From NCBI GenBank assembly GCA_947446635.1, contig CANFHF010000022.1, forward strand, positions 1-32,671: a DNA stretch of 32,671 nt, written 5' to 3'. Shown here in pieces: positions 23,409 through 32,316 of the stretch (position 1 is its first letter; the number at the start of each line of letters is the position of its first letter). The notes under the pieces were generated by a model that did no database searches, was not told the origin of the DNA, and saw only the letters and a program-made list of their open reading frames with translations. Source of the stretch: Flavobacteriaceae bacterium (GTDB lineage: Bacteria > Bacteroidota > Bacteroidia > Flavobacteriales > Flavobacteriaceae). Made by a program: the position numbers and the translations under genes.

Positions 23409-25332
23409 TTAGGTCTTGTTTTCTTTTTTCTTCTTTCAGGTAAACAATACATTCCGCCATTCTCTTTTCAATTGGGTCTAATGCTGTGAATGATGGTTGA
23501 CGACTATTCGTTTTTACAAACTCAAGAACTTTGGGCCATAATATTTTGGCTTCCTCAAAATCCATTTGAATTCTTGTTGCTTCAATTGTTTCTTGAATGA
23601 TACGAAGAACATTTGTAGTAACCGATTTAGATAATATCTCAAACGCTTTTTGGAATGGGTTCACCCTATCAATTAAATCAATGTGAATATCGTCAATGTT
23701 AACAAATTTACCCGCCATTCTGATGAATCTTTTATCACCTTCTTCCTTGATTTCACCATTTTTAATGACCGAGTCAACCACCACAAATTGGCGAACTTCT
23801 TCCACTTCATTTTCCGTTAGTTCAGGATATTTTACTCGTATGATTTTTGGAATCAAAACTTTATTTATTACTTCAGCATCAATGTTACCGGGCATCGCCT
23901 TTAACATTTGAGGGTCTTGTAAAATAGTTGCTTTCAAGTCGTTCAAATCATCTTCAACAATCTGTCTTACTCTGTTGGATGATGGTTCTTTTAATCCTCT
24001 AATTTTTATAACTCCCGGCGATGATTTATCCTCATCGTTAATTTTTGTTTTGAATGTAAAGTTTGGAGCAAGAACTTGTTCCATCAATAAAGATGCAGTA
24101 ATTGCTTTCAACATATTATTCACAGACAACCGAACTTCATCATCGGCAGCATCAGGTTGAGCAATCAAATTGGTAAATTGTGCGTGTGTTTTATTATCAC
24201 TATCCCTTGTACATCTTCCAATAATTTGAATAACTTCGGTTAGAGAACCACGATATCCAACAGTTAGTGCGTGTTCACAATACGGCCAGTCAAATCCTTC
24301 CTTTGCCATACCCAATGCAATAATCAAATCCATATCATCAACAGATTTCATACTACGAAGGTAATTTTGAATTTTGTCTCTATCTTTAGAGGTGTCGTTA
24401 ACCAAATCAGCAACCTTGAGTATCTTTCCGTCAGTGTGTCTTTTAACTGAAATTACCCCTGTTTCTTCATCTACTTTAATTACGTCACCTATTGAATCTA
24501 AAATAGTATCTACTTCTTTGTGTTTATCCTTTGTAGATTCACCGGAGTTAACATTAGGAATGTGAAGAATTGTTTTCTTATCAGTGTCTAAAACCTCATT
24601 GATGGCTGACGTATATCTTCCTTGATAAAAGTGATAGCCAATCCCTAATGATTTAAGATAGGTATACCCATTTAATTGTTCATAGTAGTTATAGGTAACT
24701 TTAGCAAACTTCGCTTCATCATCAGGCATCAATACAGGTTTACTATCACCCCGAAAATAAGAACCTGTCATTGCAACAATATGTGCGGTTGACTTGTTCA
24801 TCATTGAACGAAGTAGTTCTCCCAAACGATTATCTCCATCGGCAGAAACGTGGTGAAACTCATCAATAGCAACTAAAACATTATTGAATGATTCTGTTGG
24901 AAGTTGTTCAAAGGCAAAACGTAAAGTTGCGTGGGTACAAATAAGGATTTTCTCCTCATTTTCCATAAACTTCTTGAATGCCTCCACCTTACTTTTACTC
25001 TCGTCCATTCCTGGCGTACAGAGGTTATATAAATCGTTAGGAATCCAATCAGCATAGAAACCATATTTAGAAAGTTCTGTTTTTTCAAATGACCCACCAA
25101 TGGAACGTTCCGGCACAGCAACAATGACTTTCTTAATTCCTTGATTAATTAATTTATCTAAAGCGATAAACATTAAGGCACGTGATTTACCGGATGCCGG
25201 TGGGGCTTTCAACAAAAGATATTGGTCATTTCTTGCTTGAAATGCTTTTGCCTGCATTTCACGCATTCCATATTCATTAGTTTTGGAACTCTGACCCGTT
25301 TGGGCATAGGTAACATCTACAAGATTTGGCAT
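23401..25332 (-). CDS. SF2 DEAD/DEAH-box helicase of the restriction-like operon
   Basis: The 643-aa product starts MPNLVDVTYAQTG at 25332; an extension to 25383 would overlap the upstream gene and lacks support. SF2 motifs are clear: APPASGKS (43-50), VAVPERS, THATLRFA, DEFHH (157-161), MTGSY (188-192), LGMAKEGFDWP and IQIIGRCTRD (368-377). The protein resembles type III/Res-type and restriction-associated translocases. The C-terminal tail (EFVKTNSRQPSF, EKRMAECIVYL) is shared with the N-terminal part of the nuclease encoded next. It probably moves along DNA and licenses cleavage by the GIY-YIG partner. Confidence 0.88.
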   Translation of the reverse strand: MPNLVDVTYAQTGQSSKTNEYGMREMQAKAFQARNDQYLLLKAPPASGKSRALMFIALDKLINQGIKKVIVAVPERSIGGSFEKTELSKYGFYADWIPNDLYNLCTPGMDESKSKVEAFKKFMENEEKILICTHATLRFAFEQLPTESFNNVLVAIDEFHHVSADGDNRLGELLRSMMNKSTAHIVAMTGSYFRGDSKPVLMPDDEAKFAKVTYNYYEQLNGYTYLKSLGIGYHFYQGRYTSAINEVLDTDKKTILHIPNVNSGESTKDKHKEVDTILDSIGDVIKVDEETGVISVKRHTDGKILKVADLVNDTSKDRDKIQNYLRSMKSVDDMDLIIALGMAKEGFDWPYCEHALTVGYRGSLTEVIQIIGRCTRDSDNKTHAQFTNLIAQPDAADDEVRLSVNNMLKAITASLLMEQVLAPNFTFKTKINDEDKSSPGVIKIRGLKEPSSNRVRQIVEDDLNDLKATILQDPQMLKAMPGNIDAEVINKVLIPKIIRVKYPELTENEVEEVRQFVVVDSVIKNGEIKEEGDKRFIRMAGKFVNIDDIHIDLIDRVNPFQKAFEILSKSVTTNVLRIIQETIEATRIQMDFEEAKILWPKVLEFVKTNSRQPSFTALDPIEKRMAECIVYLKEEKRKQDLNG

Positions 25333-25343
25333 ATTATATTGAG

Positions 25344-25778
25344 TTATGTAATTGTTAGAAAATAGGAGTATACGATTATACAAAGAATTGATGATATCAA
25401 TAACCCAAAAGAGATAACCTCAAAAACACTTCTAAAACCTTTTGGAACTTGTTTAATTTGAAATTTATTATCGCTTGGATTATCTATATAATCAATAATA
25501 AACTGACGACGAACTTTCATTTCTATTCTTGCATTTTTTGTTTCATAAAAAATACAAATAGATAAAAAAAGTATTCCAAGTGATAACGAACTGATTGTTA
25601 CAAAAAATAGTAACTCTGAATAATGATTCGGTAATTTTTCAGGTTTTAAACCGATTAGCAACCCTAAAAAACCAATACACAAAGTAGTTAAATGCCGGAG
25701 AAATGAAAAATAAACTTCTTCACTTTTTTGCTGTGACCCAATAAATTCAAGTGTGCTTTTTTTAATATCATCTATCAT
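25344..25778 (-). CDS. Three-segment membrane protein inside the operon
   Basis: The 144-aa product has three hydrophobic segments: LTTLCIGFLGLLIGL (30-44), LLFFVTISSLSLGILFLSIC (56-75) and VISFGLLISSILCIIVYSYF (121-140). Charged cytoplasmic parts lie at the N-terminus and between segments 2 and 3. No family recognised, though the size and topology resemble small SLATT-like membrane proteins tied to immune operons. Its ATG overlaps the methyltransferase stop by 4 nt (ATGA), and the helicase starts 11 nt after its stop. It is thus an integral member of the operon, not a chance neighbour. Confidence 0.75.
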   Translation of the reverse strand: MIDDIKKSTLEFIGSQQKSEEVYFSFLRHLTTLCIGFLGLLIGLKPEKLPNHYSELLFFVTISSLSLGILFLSICIFYETKNARIEMKVRRQFIIDYIDNPSDNKFQIKQVPKGFRSVFEVISFGLLISSILCIIVYSYFLTIT

Positions 25779-28474
25779 TTTCTCTTCTTTTTTGTAGATT
25801 CAAACAAAGTTCCCTGTTCTTTTTCTTTGGCTATCATTTGTTCGTATAACTTAAACAAATACTCCAAACGTTCCTCATCACTTTCAAATGGTTTTAAACG
25901 ATAACAACGTTCTACTGCTAAATCATTTTGACGATGTGCTTCACGTAAACCTTCCGGCATTTTATCGGGGTCATATAGTTGTGCTAAAGTTTTTTCGGAG
26001 TATTTTTCCCTTTCTTCTAAAATTTTAAAAGCACAATTTTCAAGTTCAATTTTTTGTTGTTCTGAAATTTTTGGAAATGGAAAAGTATTATAACATAAAA
26101 CAGAAGAATATCTATAATCTGTTTTTAAATAACCTGCTACAGACCTTACCCAACCTAAATGTATTAATGAAGATAAAATAGAAAAAACAAATATTTCAGA
26201 GGAGTAAATAGCTTGAGCAGAATTACTAATAATAGAATTATTATCCAAGATACCACAAGGTAAATACTTCCTTCTTGAAGAAGAAACACTCGGAATTATT
26301 ATTGACATTGTTACATCTAAATGTCTATCTTCAATAAAACGATATGGTCGGTCGGAAAAATCTCTTGTTGCTTTTTTAGGACTTGCATTACGCATTATTG
26401 TAACGTTGTTAAACCTGTCAATTAATCCAATATGATTTTTGAAATTTATATAATCAGTTTCTTTAATCCAAAGACAATATCTATCGGCTCCATTGATAAA
26501 TTCATAAGCTCCAACATATTTTTTTATAAAATTTTGAGGGACATTTTTATTAATAAGTTCAATTTTTTCTTCCGTTGAAATTAATAAATTACCCCCATCT
26601 TTTGGAGCATTTCCTAAAACCATCTCTGGCAGATTAGATAAATTTTTATTTCTCTTTTCAATAATTATGTTATCTGCATTTGCTAAATAAGCGTTTATAT
26701 TATCAACTATATATTTTCTGTTTTCAGTAAATAACACTTTTGTCTTTTTAATTGTTCCATTTCTTAATCCAATTATTATTACTGAAACTCCTGCGTTTGA
26801 TTTTGCATTATTATTCCATTTAAATGACGTGTGAGCAAATCCTATTTCTATATTATTACAAAAAATTAGAGGCCATAAAGCTGATACTTGTTCCCCTTGA
26901 CAAATAGAATTTGTTGAGACAAATGAAAATTGGGAGTTATTATTTTTAATATAATACGACCCTTTAATAAACCAAGCTGAAATATAATCAAGATTTTTGT
27001 AGTTATTAATTCCTTTAAATACTACTGACATATCCTCCTTTTGAGAAGTATTTTGCATACTACTTCCAAGATATGGTGGATTTCCTAAAATATATATTTC
27101 ATCAACTTCATTTTTAGGACAAACCACTTCCCAATCTACACGACAAGCATTTCCTTGAACAATATTACCGGTTTGTTTTAATGGCAATGAGGGTTGTGAA
27201 CGTCCAAATTGTTTGGTAAACTCTACATTCATTTGGTGTTCGGCTAACCATAAAGATAAAATAGCAACCTCGTGGGCAAAGTCGTCCAACTCAATACCAA
27301 AGAAGTTATTTAATGTAATGCCGGTAAATTGGTTGGTGTAGGTTCCACTAACTTTATCAATCTCTTGAAAGATTAACATCTCTAATTTACGGAGTTCTTT
27401 GTAGGATATAATTAAGAAGTTACCACTACCGCAAGCAGGGTCAAATATTTTGATATTCCATAGTCGTCTTAACAGGTCGTTGAGTTTCTTGATGTTTCCT
27501 TTACAATCATCAAATGTCTCATACAAATCATTCAAGAACAAAGGTTCAATCACCTTCATAATGTTAGGAACACTCGTGTAGTGCATCCCCATTCCACCAC
27601 GATGTTCAGGAGTAATCACCGCCTGAATCATAGAACCAAAAATATCAGGGTTTATAGCACTCCAACTTAATTCTCCACATTCAAGTATTACCTGACGGCT
27701 TCGTCTTGTAAATTGGGGTGCTTTATGAAAATCTTTGAACAATCCTCCGTTTACGTAGGGAAAGTCATTTAAAAATTGAGGAATACTTCCACGTGAACCA
27801 AAAGGAGTATTCATTACCTCAAACATTCTATCAAGACAAGTGTCTAAATCAGTACCATCAACTTGAGTATGATTACTTATGGAATGTGTAAATTGACTTT
27901 GAGCAAAAATACCGGTGTCTTCGGCAAAGAAACAAAACAACAAACGAGATAAGAACACATTAAGTCCGTGAACTTCTTCTTCAGTATCAAAGTCATTATC
28001 TTTTCTAATTTCATCATACAACTTCGCCATTTTTTCAGATGCCTTAACATCCGCAGGATTCTCCACCTGATGTTGTGCCTTCTCCATACCAGCCAAAGGG
28101 AGGAAAAATGAAAAGTGTTTAGTTAAATCTTGGAGTTCACAATCTAATGTGTCGGCAGTTTTAGAGTCGTATGAAACCAATGACTTATCATTGATTACAA
28201 TAATAAAACGAGGTTGTTGTTTGTTGATGGTTTCATCTTTTCTAATCTCGTCAATGAAACTATGAAGGGAATCTGAATCAATATGGGTGAAATATATCTT
28301 TTTCTTCCACAATATCTCGTTATTATTCTTTGATAGATTGAGTGAACCTATTTGTAATTTCTTGATTGTTGCGTTGGGAGTACCGAAGGCAGTAAGAAAT
28401 TCGTAGATGAATGTTTCAACGTTTAAAGTTGAAACGATAGATTGTATATTTTGTTCTATTTGAGTAATATTCAT
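25775..28474 (-). CDS. MmeI-like N6-adenine DNA methyltransferase with TRD, no visible nuclease motif
   Basis: This 899-aa protein has the MmeI/YeeA-type layout: N-terminal domain (1-125), helical spacer (FFAEDTGIF at 182-190), methyltransferase with motif I FDPACGSGNF (344-353), GIELD (393-397) and motif IV GNPPYLG (464-470), then a target-recognition region (~560-800) and a helical C-terminus. NPPY marks N6-adenine methylation. In MmeI the N-terminal domain carries a D...ExK nuclease site; here the matching place reads ILWKKKIYF (54-62) with no ExK. I infer it methylates and recognises DNA but does not cut it. Cutting would fall to the nucleases encoded downstream. It is the first gene of the five-gene operon. 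Confidence 0.88.
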   Translation of the reverse strand: MNITQIEQNIQSIVSTLNVETFIYEFLTAFGTPNATIKKLQIGSLNLSKNNNEILWKKKIYFTHIDSDSLHSFIDEIRKDETINKQQPRFIIVINDKSLVSYDSKTADTLDCELQDLTKHFSFFLPLAGMEKAQHQVENPADVKASEKMAKLYDEIRKDNDFDTEEEVHGLNVFLSRLLFCFFAEDTGIFAQSQFTHSISNHTQVDGTDLDTCLDRMFEVMNTPFGSRGSIPQFLNDFPYVNGGLFKDFHKAPQFTRRSRQVILECGELSWSAINPDIFGSMIQAVITPEHRGGMGMHYTSVPNIMKVIEPLFLNDLYETFDDCKGNIKKLNDLLRRLWNIKIFDPACGSGNFLIISYKELRKLEMLIFQEIDKVSGTYTNQFTGITLNNFFGIELDDFAHEVAILSLWLAEHQMNVEFTKQFGRSQPSLPLKQTGNIVQGNACRVDWEVVCPKNEVDEIYILGNPPYLGSSMQNTSQKEDMSVVFKGINNYKNLDYISAWFIKGSYYIKNNNSQFSFVSTNSICQGEQVSALWPLIFCNNIEIGFAHTSFKWNNNAKSNAGVSVIIIGLRNGTIKKTKVLFTENRKYIVDNINAYLANADNIIIEKRNKNLSNLPEMVLGNAPKDGGNLLISTEEKIELINKNVPQNFIKKYVGAYEFINGADRYCLWIKETDYINFKNHIGLIDRFNNVTIMRNASPKKATRDFSDRPYRFIEDRHLDVTMSIIIPSVSSSRRKYLPCGILDNNSIISNSAQAIYSSEIFVFSILSSLIHLGWVRSVAGYLKTDYRYSSVLCYNTFPFPKISEQQKIELENCAFKILEEREKYSEKTLAQLYDPDKMPEGLREAHRQNDLAVERCYRLKPFESDEERLEYLFKLYEQMIAKEKEQGTLFESTKKKRK

Positions 28475-28578
28475 CTAAATGTGGTGGATTTCTAAAATGT
28501 AACTTCAAACACAAATTTGCGAAAAAAAACCATACAAATAGGAGGTTTTTAATTCAAGAAACAAACTACTAAAAAAAA

Positions 28579-28615
28579 TTTGACAATTAAGGTCAAATAT
28601 ATTTAACAATTTGAC
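28579..28615. promoter_or_regulatory. TTTGAC half-site cluster in the divergent promoter region
   Basis: TTTGAC occurs at 28579-28584 and 28610-28615, with an inverted copy GTCAAA at 28592-28597. It lies in the 307-bp gap (28475-28781) between the restriction-like operon and the Rep-like gene, so one regulator could control both. The rest of the gap is AT-rich and holds no recognisable gene. Confidence 0.35.
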
Positions 28616-28781
28616 TTTTCATTTTGTTTCAAGTATATATTATTAGTGAGAATACTTTAAGTGAAGTAGTAAAAACAAAGTGGTTACTTAATTTCATTAC
28701 AATTATCCAAATTATTGATTCTATTATATCAGAGAGTGAATTTTCATCAATAAAACTTAACATTAATAAGATAGATTAACT

Positions 28782-29378
28782 ATGCAAACAAAAGAATGGA
28801 ATACCAAAAAAGATATATTAGATACATACCCAATATCTTCAGCAACCTACAAAAAAAGAATAAAGAACATTGACCCCACCAAGACAAAATTCATTCCATC
28901 AAAAGTTGGTTCACCAACAAGATTAATTCATCACTCTATTTTGGATGAACTATTTCGTAAAAGGAGAAGATTGAGTTCTAAAGAATTTGAATTAACTATT
29001 AAATGGGTAAGGAATCATTATTGGAACTATTTTGGAGATGTAGTCCCCGGCAGTTCAAATGTAGAAGACCTAATACACAAGATGAGATATTTTTATAATA
29101 AACTCAAGGAATTACAGATGGAAAAGAATCAATTAACTCTGTTCTATGCAATTGAAAAGAATACGGAAGACAAATACTACCACGCACATTTTTTAATTGA
29201 TTGTGCAAGGGATATGCTCGTTGCAGAGGATATTGAAGATAAACTTGAACTTATTTGCGACCCGAATACAAATAAAGAAAAACGAATTTATATCAAAGAG
29301 TATGACTTGAGATATGAAAAGGGTGGGGCAATCTACAACTCAAAGGAGAAGAGATATTTTTATGAAGTGTTGGGGTAA
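28782..29378 (+). CDS. Putative HUH/Rep-like protein with N-terminal HTH
   Basis: The 198-aa product has an N-terminal segment (TKKDILDTYPISSATYKKRI ... HSILDELF) that reads like a DNA-binding HTH. Its centre has LTLFYAIEKNTEDKYYHAHFLI; the HAH dyad after a strand-forming stretch matches motif 2 of HUH endonucleases (HxH). The C-terminus has GGAIYNSKEKRYFY with tyrosines where the Y motif could be. HUH proteins start rolling-circle replication or transfer. The match is at motif level only; it could instead be an unrelated regulator. Position near the right end of the island, divergent from the operon, suits an element-maintenance gene. Confidence 0.4.
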   Translation: MQTKEWNTKKDILDTYPISSATYKKRIKNIDPTKTKFIPSKVGSPTRLIHHSILDELFRKRRRLSSKEFELTIKWVRNHYWNYFGDVVPGSSNVEDLIHKMRYFYNKLKELQMEKNQLTLFYAIEKNTEDKYYHAHFLIDCARDMLVAEDIEDKLELICDPNTNKEKRIYIKEYDLRYEKGGAIYNSKEKRYFYEVLG

Positions 29379-29466
29379 CATAATCAGTTATTTGAAGATG
29401 TTAGATAATTCTGTTTTTTTAATATCGTTAATTTTTGATGTATAATTTTTATATTAAAATCTATAT

Positions 29467-29538
29467 CCTTGATTTTAAGATAATTGAATACTTAACCATT
29501 GAGTCAAAACTGCAACTTTCTCCAATAGGGGGAGCAAA
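29467..29538 (+). repeat. 72-bp direct repeat, copy 1, with tRNA-3'-like core
   Basis: Aligns without gaps to 32317-32388 (roughly three quarters identical), ending in an identical CCAATAGGGGGAGCAAA. The last 16 bases (29522-29537) match the T-stem/acceptor end of the tRNA-Asn fragment at 690-705 in 14 of 16 positions. Probable attachment-site relic and right end of the main island. The remainder of the 29379-29610 gap has no other recognisable gene. Confidence 0.6.
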
Positions 29539-29542
29539 ACAA

Positions 29543-29571
29543 AACCCGATACGAAAGTGTCGGGTTTTTTT
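29543..29571 (+). terminator. Intrinsic terminator after repeat copy 1
   Basis: A 10-bp stem (AACCCGATAC / GTGTCGGGTT, one wobble) with a GAAA tetraloop is followed by a T tract. Confidence 0.8.
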
Positions 29572-29590
29572 AATTATTTCAAAAAACAAA

Positions 29591-29618
29591 TTGGGAAATA
29601 TAATTATTATTACCTTTG
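29591..29618 (+). promoter_or_regulatory. Strong Bacteroidota promoter of the DUF6660/TonB module
   Basis: TTG (29591-29593) is followed by 17 nt and TACCTTTG (29611-29618), a perfect TAnnTTTG -7 box. The ATG at 29625 lies where transcription should begin, so the mRNA is leaderless or nearly so. Confidence 0.6.
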
Positions 29619-29624
29619 ATGATT

Positions 29625-29960
29625 ATGAAATTATTTTTGCTCACATTCTGTTTTTATCTTATTTCACTTTCTGCATTTCCCTGTAGCGATAATGAAGAAT
29701 GTAATACTATTTCTAAAACTGAAATAACAAAAATTTCACAAAGTATTAACCACGACGAACACAGTCACCAAAATGAACAATGTACCCCATTTTGCACTTG
29801 TAATTGTTGTGGGGTTCATTCTTTTAAATTGGAAAACCCTTATTTTTCATCAAATGAAAATAGGGTTGTAAAAAACAAAAGTAAGTTAATAAACACTTAC
29901 GCTTTTGTTTATTCTAACGGATTTTTCTCCACTATTTGGCAACCACCAAAATTAAGTTAA
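29625..29960 (+). CDS. DUF6660-type small secreted protein, Cys/His-rich
   Basis: The 111-aa product starts MKLFLLTFCFYLISLSAFPC, a signal-like N-terminus. ATG 29625 is preferred because the upstream ATG and TTG lie inside the -7 box. The mature part has HDEHSHQNEQ and CTPFCTCNCCGV, a His/Cys cluster typical of DUF6660 proteins that accompany metal-related TonB receptors and efflux systems. It probably binds a metal such as copper in the periplasm; this is inference. The TonB-dependent receptor starts about 100 nt downstream and likely shares the transcript. Confidence 0.7.
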   Translation: MKLFLLTFCFYLISLSAFPCSDNEECNTISKTEITKISQSINHDEHSHQNEQCTPFCTCNCCGVHSFKLENPYFSSNENRVVKNKSKLINTYAFVYSNGFFSTIWQPPKLS

Positions 29961-30058
29961 CAAATTATTTAAATGGCGCATCAATGCCAAAAAAACATAT
30001 TACTGGAATTACCCAATAGATGTTTTTACATAATACTTATAACTTAATTTACTCAAAA

Positions 30059-32233
30059 ATGACAAAATATATTTTTGTTTTGACTTTGTTTACGTGCTCG
30101 TTTGCAATTGGTCAAAACAGTTTTAAAGCTATCATTAAAAATGGCGAAACAAAGGAAATTTTAGTTGGTGCATCTGCTCAGCTCATCAATTCCTCAAATG
30201 AAAAAACTTCTAACGAAAAAGGCTTTTTAGAACTAAACAATATTCCAAACGGAATTCAAAAAATTAAATTTTCTAAAATTGGTTATGAACCAAAAACTGA
30301 AACTTATACTTTTCCTGTGAACGATACAATTCAAATAGTATTAACTGAAAAAGGCGAAACAATATTAGAAGAAGTGGTAATTGAATCCACTAGAACTAGT
30401 AGGTCTATTAAAAATACACCCACAAGAGTTGAAACCATTGAAGCTGAAGAATTAGAAGAAAAAGGCAATATGAAACCTGCAAATATAAGTATGGTATTAC
30501 ACGAAAGTACTGGCTTGCAAGTGCAACAAACTTCTGCTACTAGTGGAAATGCAAGTATTCGTGTACAGGGATTGGATGGTCGTTATACACAATTACTGAA
30601 AGATGGTTATCCAAACTTTGGCAACTTTGCAAGTGGGTTATCTATTTTAGAAATTCCACCTATGGATTTAAAACAAGTAGAAGTTATTAAAGGACCGGCT
30701 TCAACTTTATATGGAGGCGGAGCTATTGCTGGAGTAGTCAATTTCATTTCAAAAAACCCCAAAGAAAAAGGCGAATATAATTTTATGTTCAACCAAAGTA
30801 ACATTGGGCAAACCAATATTGGAGCTTATGCATCAAAAAGAAAGGGCAAATTTGGATATGCTGTTTTGGGTTTAGTAAATTTTCAAAAAAGTTATGACGT
30901 GGATAAAGATGAATTTTCTGAAGTACCAAAATCAAATAATTTTACCTTTAATCCAAGATTGTTTTTTTATCCAAACGAAAATACTAGTTTGATGATTGGT
31001 AATAGCTTCACAAAAGGAAATATGAAAGGAGGAGATATGAACGTAATTGCTGGAAATGTAGACGCGAATCATACTTATTTTGAGCAAAATGAAACAATGC
31101 GGAACACCACCATAATTGAGTTTAACAAGAAATTTAACAATAAAAATAACTTTAAAATAAAACAGAGTTTAAGTTATTATGACAGAAAAATATCGCTTCC
31201 AAATTATAGTTTTTCGGGGTTGAATACAAATGCCTTTTCAGATATTTCCTATTTATGGAACAAAGAAAAACAAACCATTATAACGGGTATAAATTTGTTA
31301 TACGACAATTTTAAACAAAGGAACACAGATGCTTTAAACTCCGCTTCATTTACTTCAGGTGTATATATTCAACACACGTGGGACATAAGTGAAAAAATAA
31401 AGTTAGAAAATGGCTTGCGATTAGATAATGTAAATTATTCAAATAATAATTTTTTTAAAAATCAAACATTTATATTACCTAGAATATCTGCCTTGTATAA
31501 AATTAGTACCCATTGGAGTAGTAGAATTGGGGGAGGTTTTGGATATAAAATCCCAACTATATTTACCGAAAAAACCGAAACAATGCAATATCAAAATATA
31601 TTATCACTAAATAATGTGGAAGCAGAAAAAAGCATTGGGGGAACTTTGGATGTAAATTTCAAAAGCTTAATTTTCAATGATTTATTATTTTCGGTAAATC
31701 AATTATTTTTCTTGACTGATATTAACAAACCATTGATTTTACAAAATAATAATGCTGATTATTTTTTCACAAACAGCGCTAAAAATGTTGTTAGTAAAGG
31801 ATTTGAAACTAATTTAAAATTTATTTTCAAAGAAGAGTTAAAGTTTTTTGCTGGCTATACTTTTACAGATGCTAAAGCCAATTATTTGCAAGGCAATCAA
31901 TTTTTACCTTTGTTGCCAAAAAACAAAGTAAATTTAGCTTTGATTTATGAAAAAGAAAACAATTTTAAATTTGGGTTAGAAGGTTATTTTACTGACCACC
32001 AATATTTGTATAATGGGACAGAAACGCCTACTTTTTGGGAATTTGGTTTTATGGCAGAAAAGACAGTTAATAATAAATTATCTGTCTTTGTTAATTTTGA
32101 AAATTTTACTGACACTCGCCAAAGCAATTACAAAACGATTGTAAACCCACCAAGAAATAACCCAACTTTTGATGATATTTGGACTCATACTGAAGGGTTT
32201 ACTATTAATGGAGGTATTAAAATAAAATTGTAA
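30059..32233 (+). CDS. TonB-dependent outer-membrane receptor
   Basis: The 724-aa product begins MTKYIFVLTLFTCSFAIGQ (signal peptide); an upstream ATG at 30020 would bury it. A carboxypeptidase-regulatory-like domain (about 22-105, LVGASAQLINSSNEKTS) precedes the plug: EEVVIESTRTSRSIKNTP, RVQGLDGRYTQLLKDGYP and VEVIKGPASTLYGGGAIAGVVNF. A ~500-residue beta-barrel follows and ends GGIKIKL. It imports a ligand across the outer membrane using TonB-ExbBD. The linked DUF6660 protein suggests a metal complex, but the substrate is not visible in the sequence. Confidence 0.92.
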   Translation: MTKYIFVLTLFTCSFAIGQNSFKAIIKNGETKEILVGASAQLINSSNEKTSNEKGFLELNNIPNGIQKIKFSKIGYEPKTETYTFPVNDTIQIVLTEKGETILEEVVIESTRTSRSIKNTPTRVETIEAEELEEKGNMKPANISMVLHESTGLQVQQTSATSGNASIRVQGLDGRYTQLLKDGYPNFGNFASGLSILEIPPMDLKQVEVIKGPASTLYGGGAIAGVVNFISKNPKEKGEYNFMFNQSNIGQTNIGAYASKRKGKFGYAVLGLVNFQKSYDVDKDEFSEVPKSNNFTFNPRLFFYPNENTSLMIGNSFTKGNMKGGDMNVIAGNVDANHTYFEQNETMRNTTIIEFNKKFNNKNNFKIKQSLSYYDRKISLPNYSFSGLNTNAFSDISYLWNKEKQTIITGINLLYDNFKQRNTDALNSASFTSGVYIQHTWDISEKIKLENGLRLDNVNYSNNNFFKNQTFILPRISALYKISTHWSSRIGGGFGYKIPTIFTEKTETMQYQNILSLNNVEAEKSIGGTLDVNFKSLIFNDLLFSVNQLFFLTDINKPLILQNNNADYFFTNSAKNVVSKGFETNLKFIFKEELKFFAGYTFTDAKANYLQGNQFLPLLPKNKVNLALIYEKENNFKFGLEGYFTDHQYLYNGTETPTFWEFGFMAEKTVNNKLSVFVNFENFTDTRQSNYKTIVNPPRNNPTFDDIWTHTEGFTINGGIKIKL

Positions 32234-32316
32234 TAATAGGTGCTTGAATAAACTAATTCCTTAACTAATGTTACAAAAAGTAAATAATAAATTTAATAAT
32301 TATATTATTTATAAAA

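Noticed and set aside
25333..25383. Longer N-terminus for the helicase
   Set aside because: The extension overlaps the 3' end of the membrane-protein gene; MPNLVDV starts 11 nt after that stop, which fits normal operon spacing.
21594..28474. BREX, DISARM, type I or type III restriction system
   Set aside because: There is no PglZ, Lon-like or BrxC gene, no DUF1998 helicase or PLD gene, no HsdS/HsdR pair and no Mod/Res pair. The combination seen is different.
25775..28474. Self-contained type IIG (MmeI) enzyme with its own nuclease
   Set aside because: The N-terminal region lacks the D...ExK motif; the matching position reads LWKKK.
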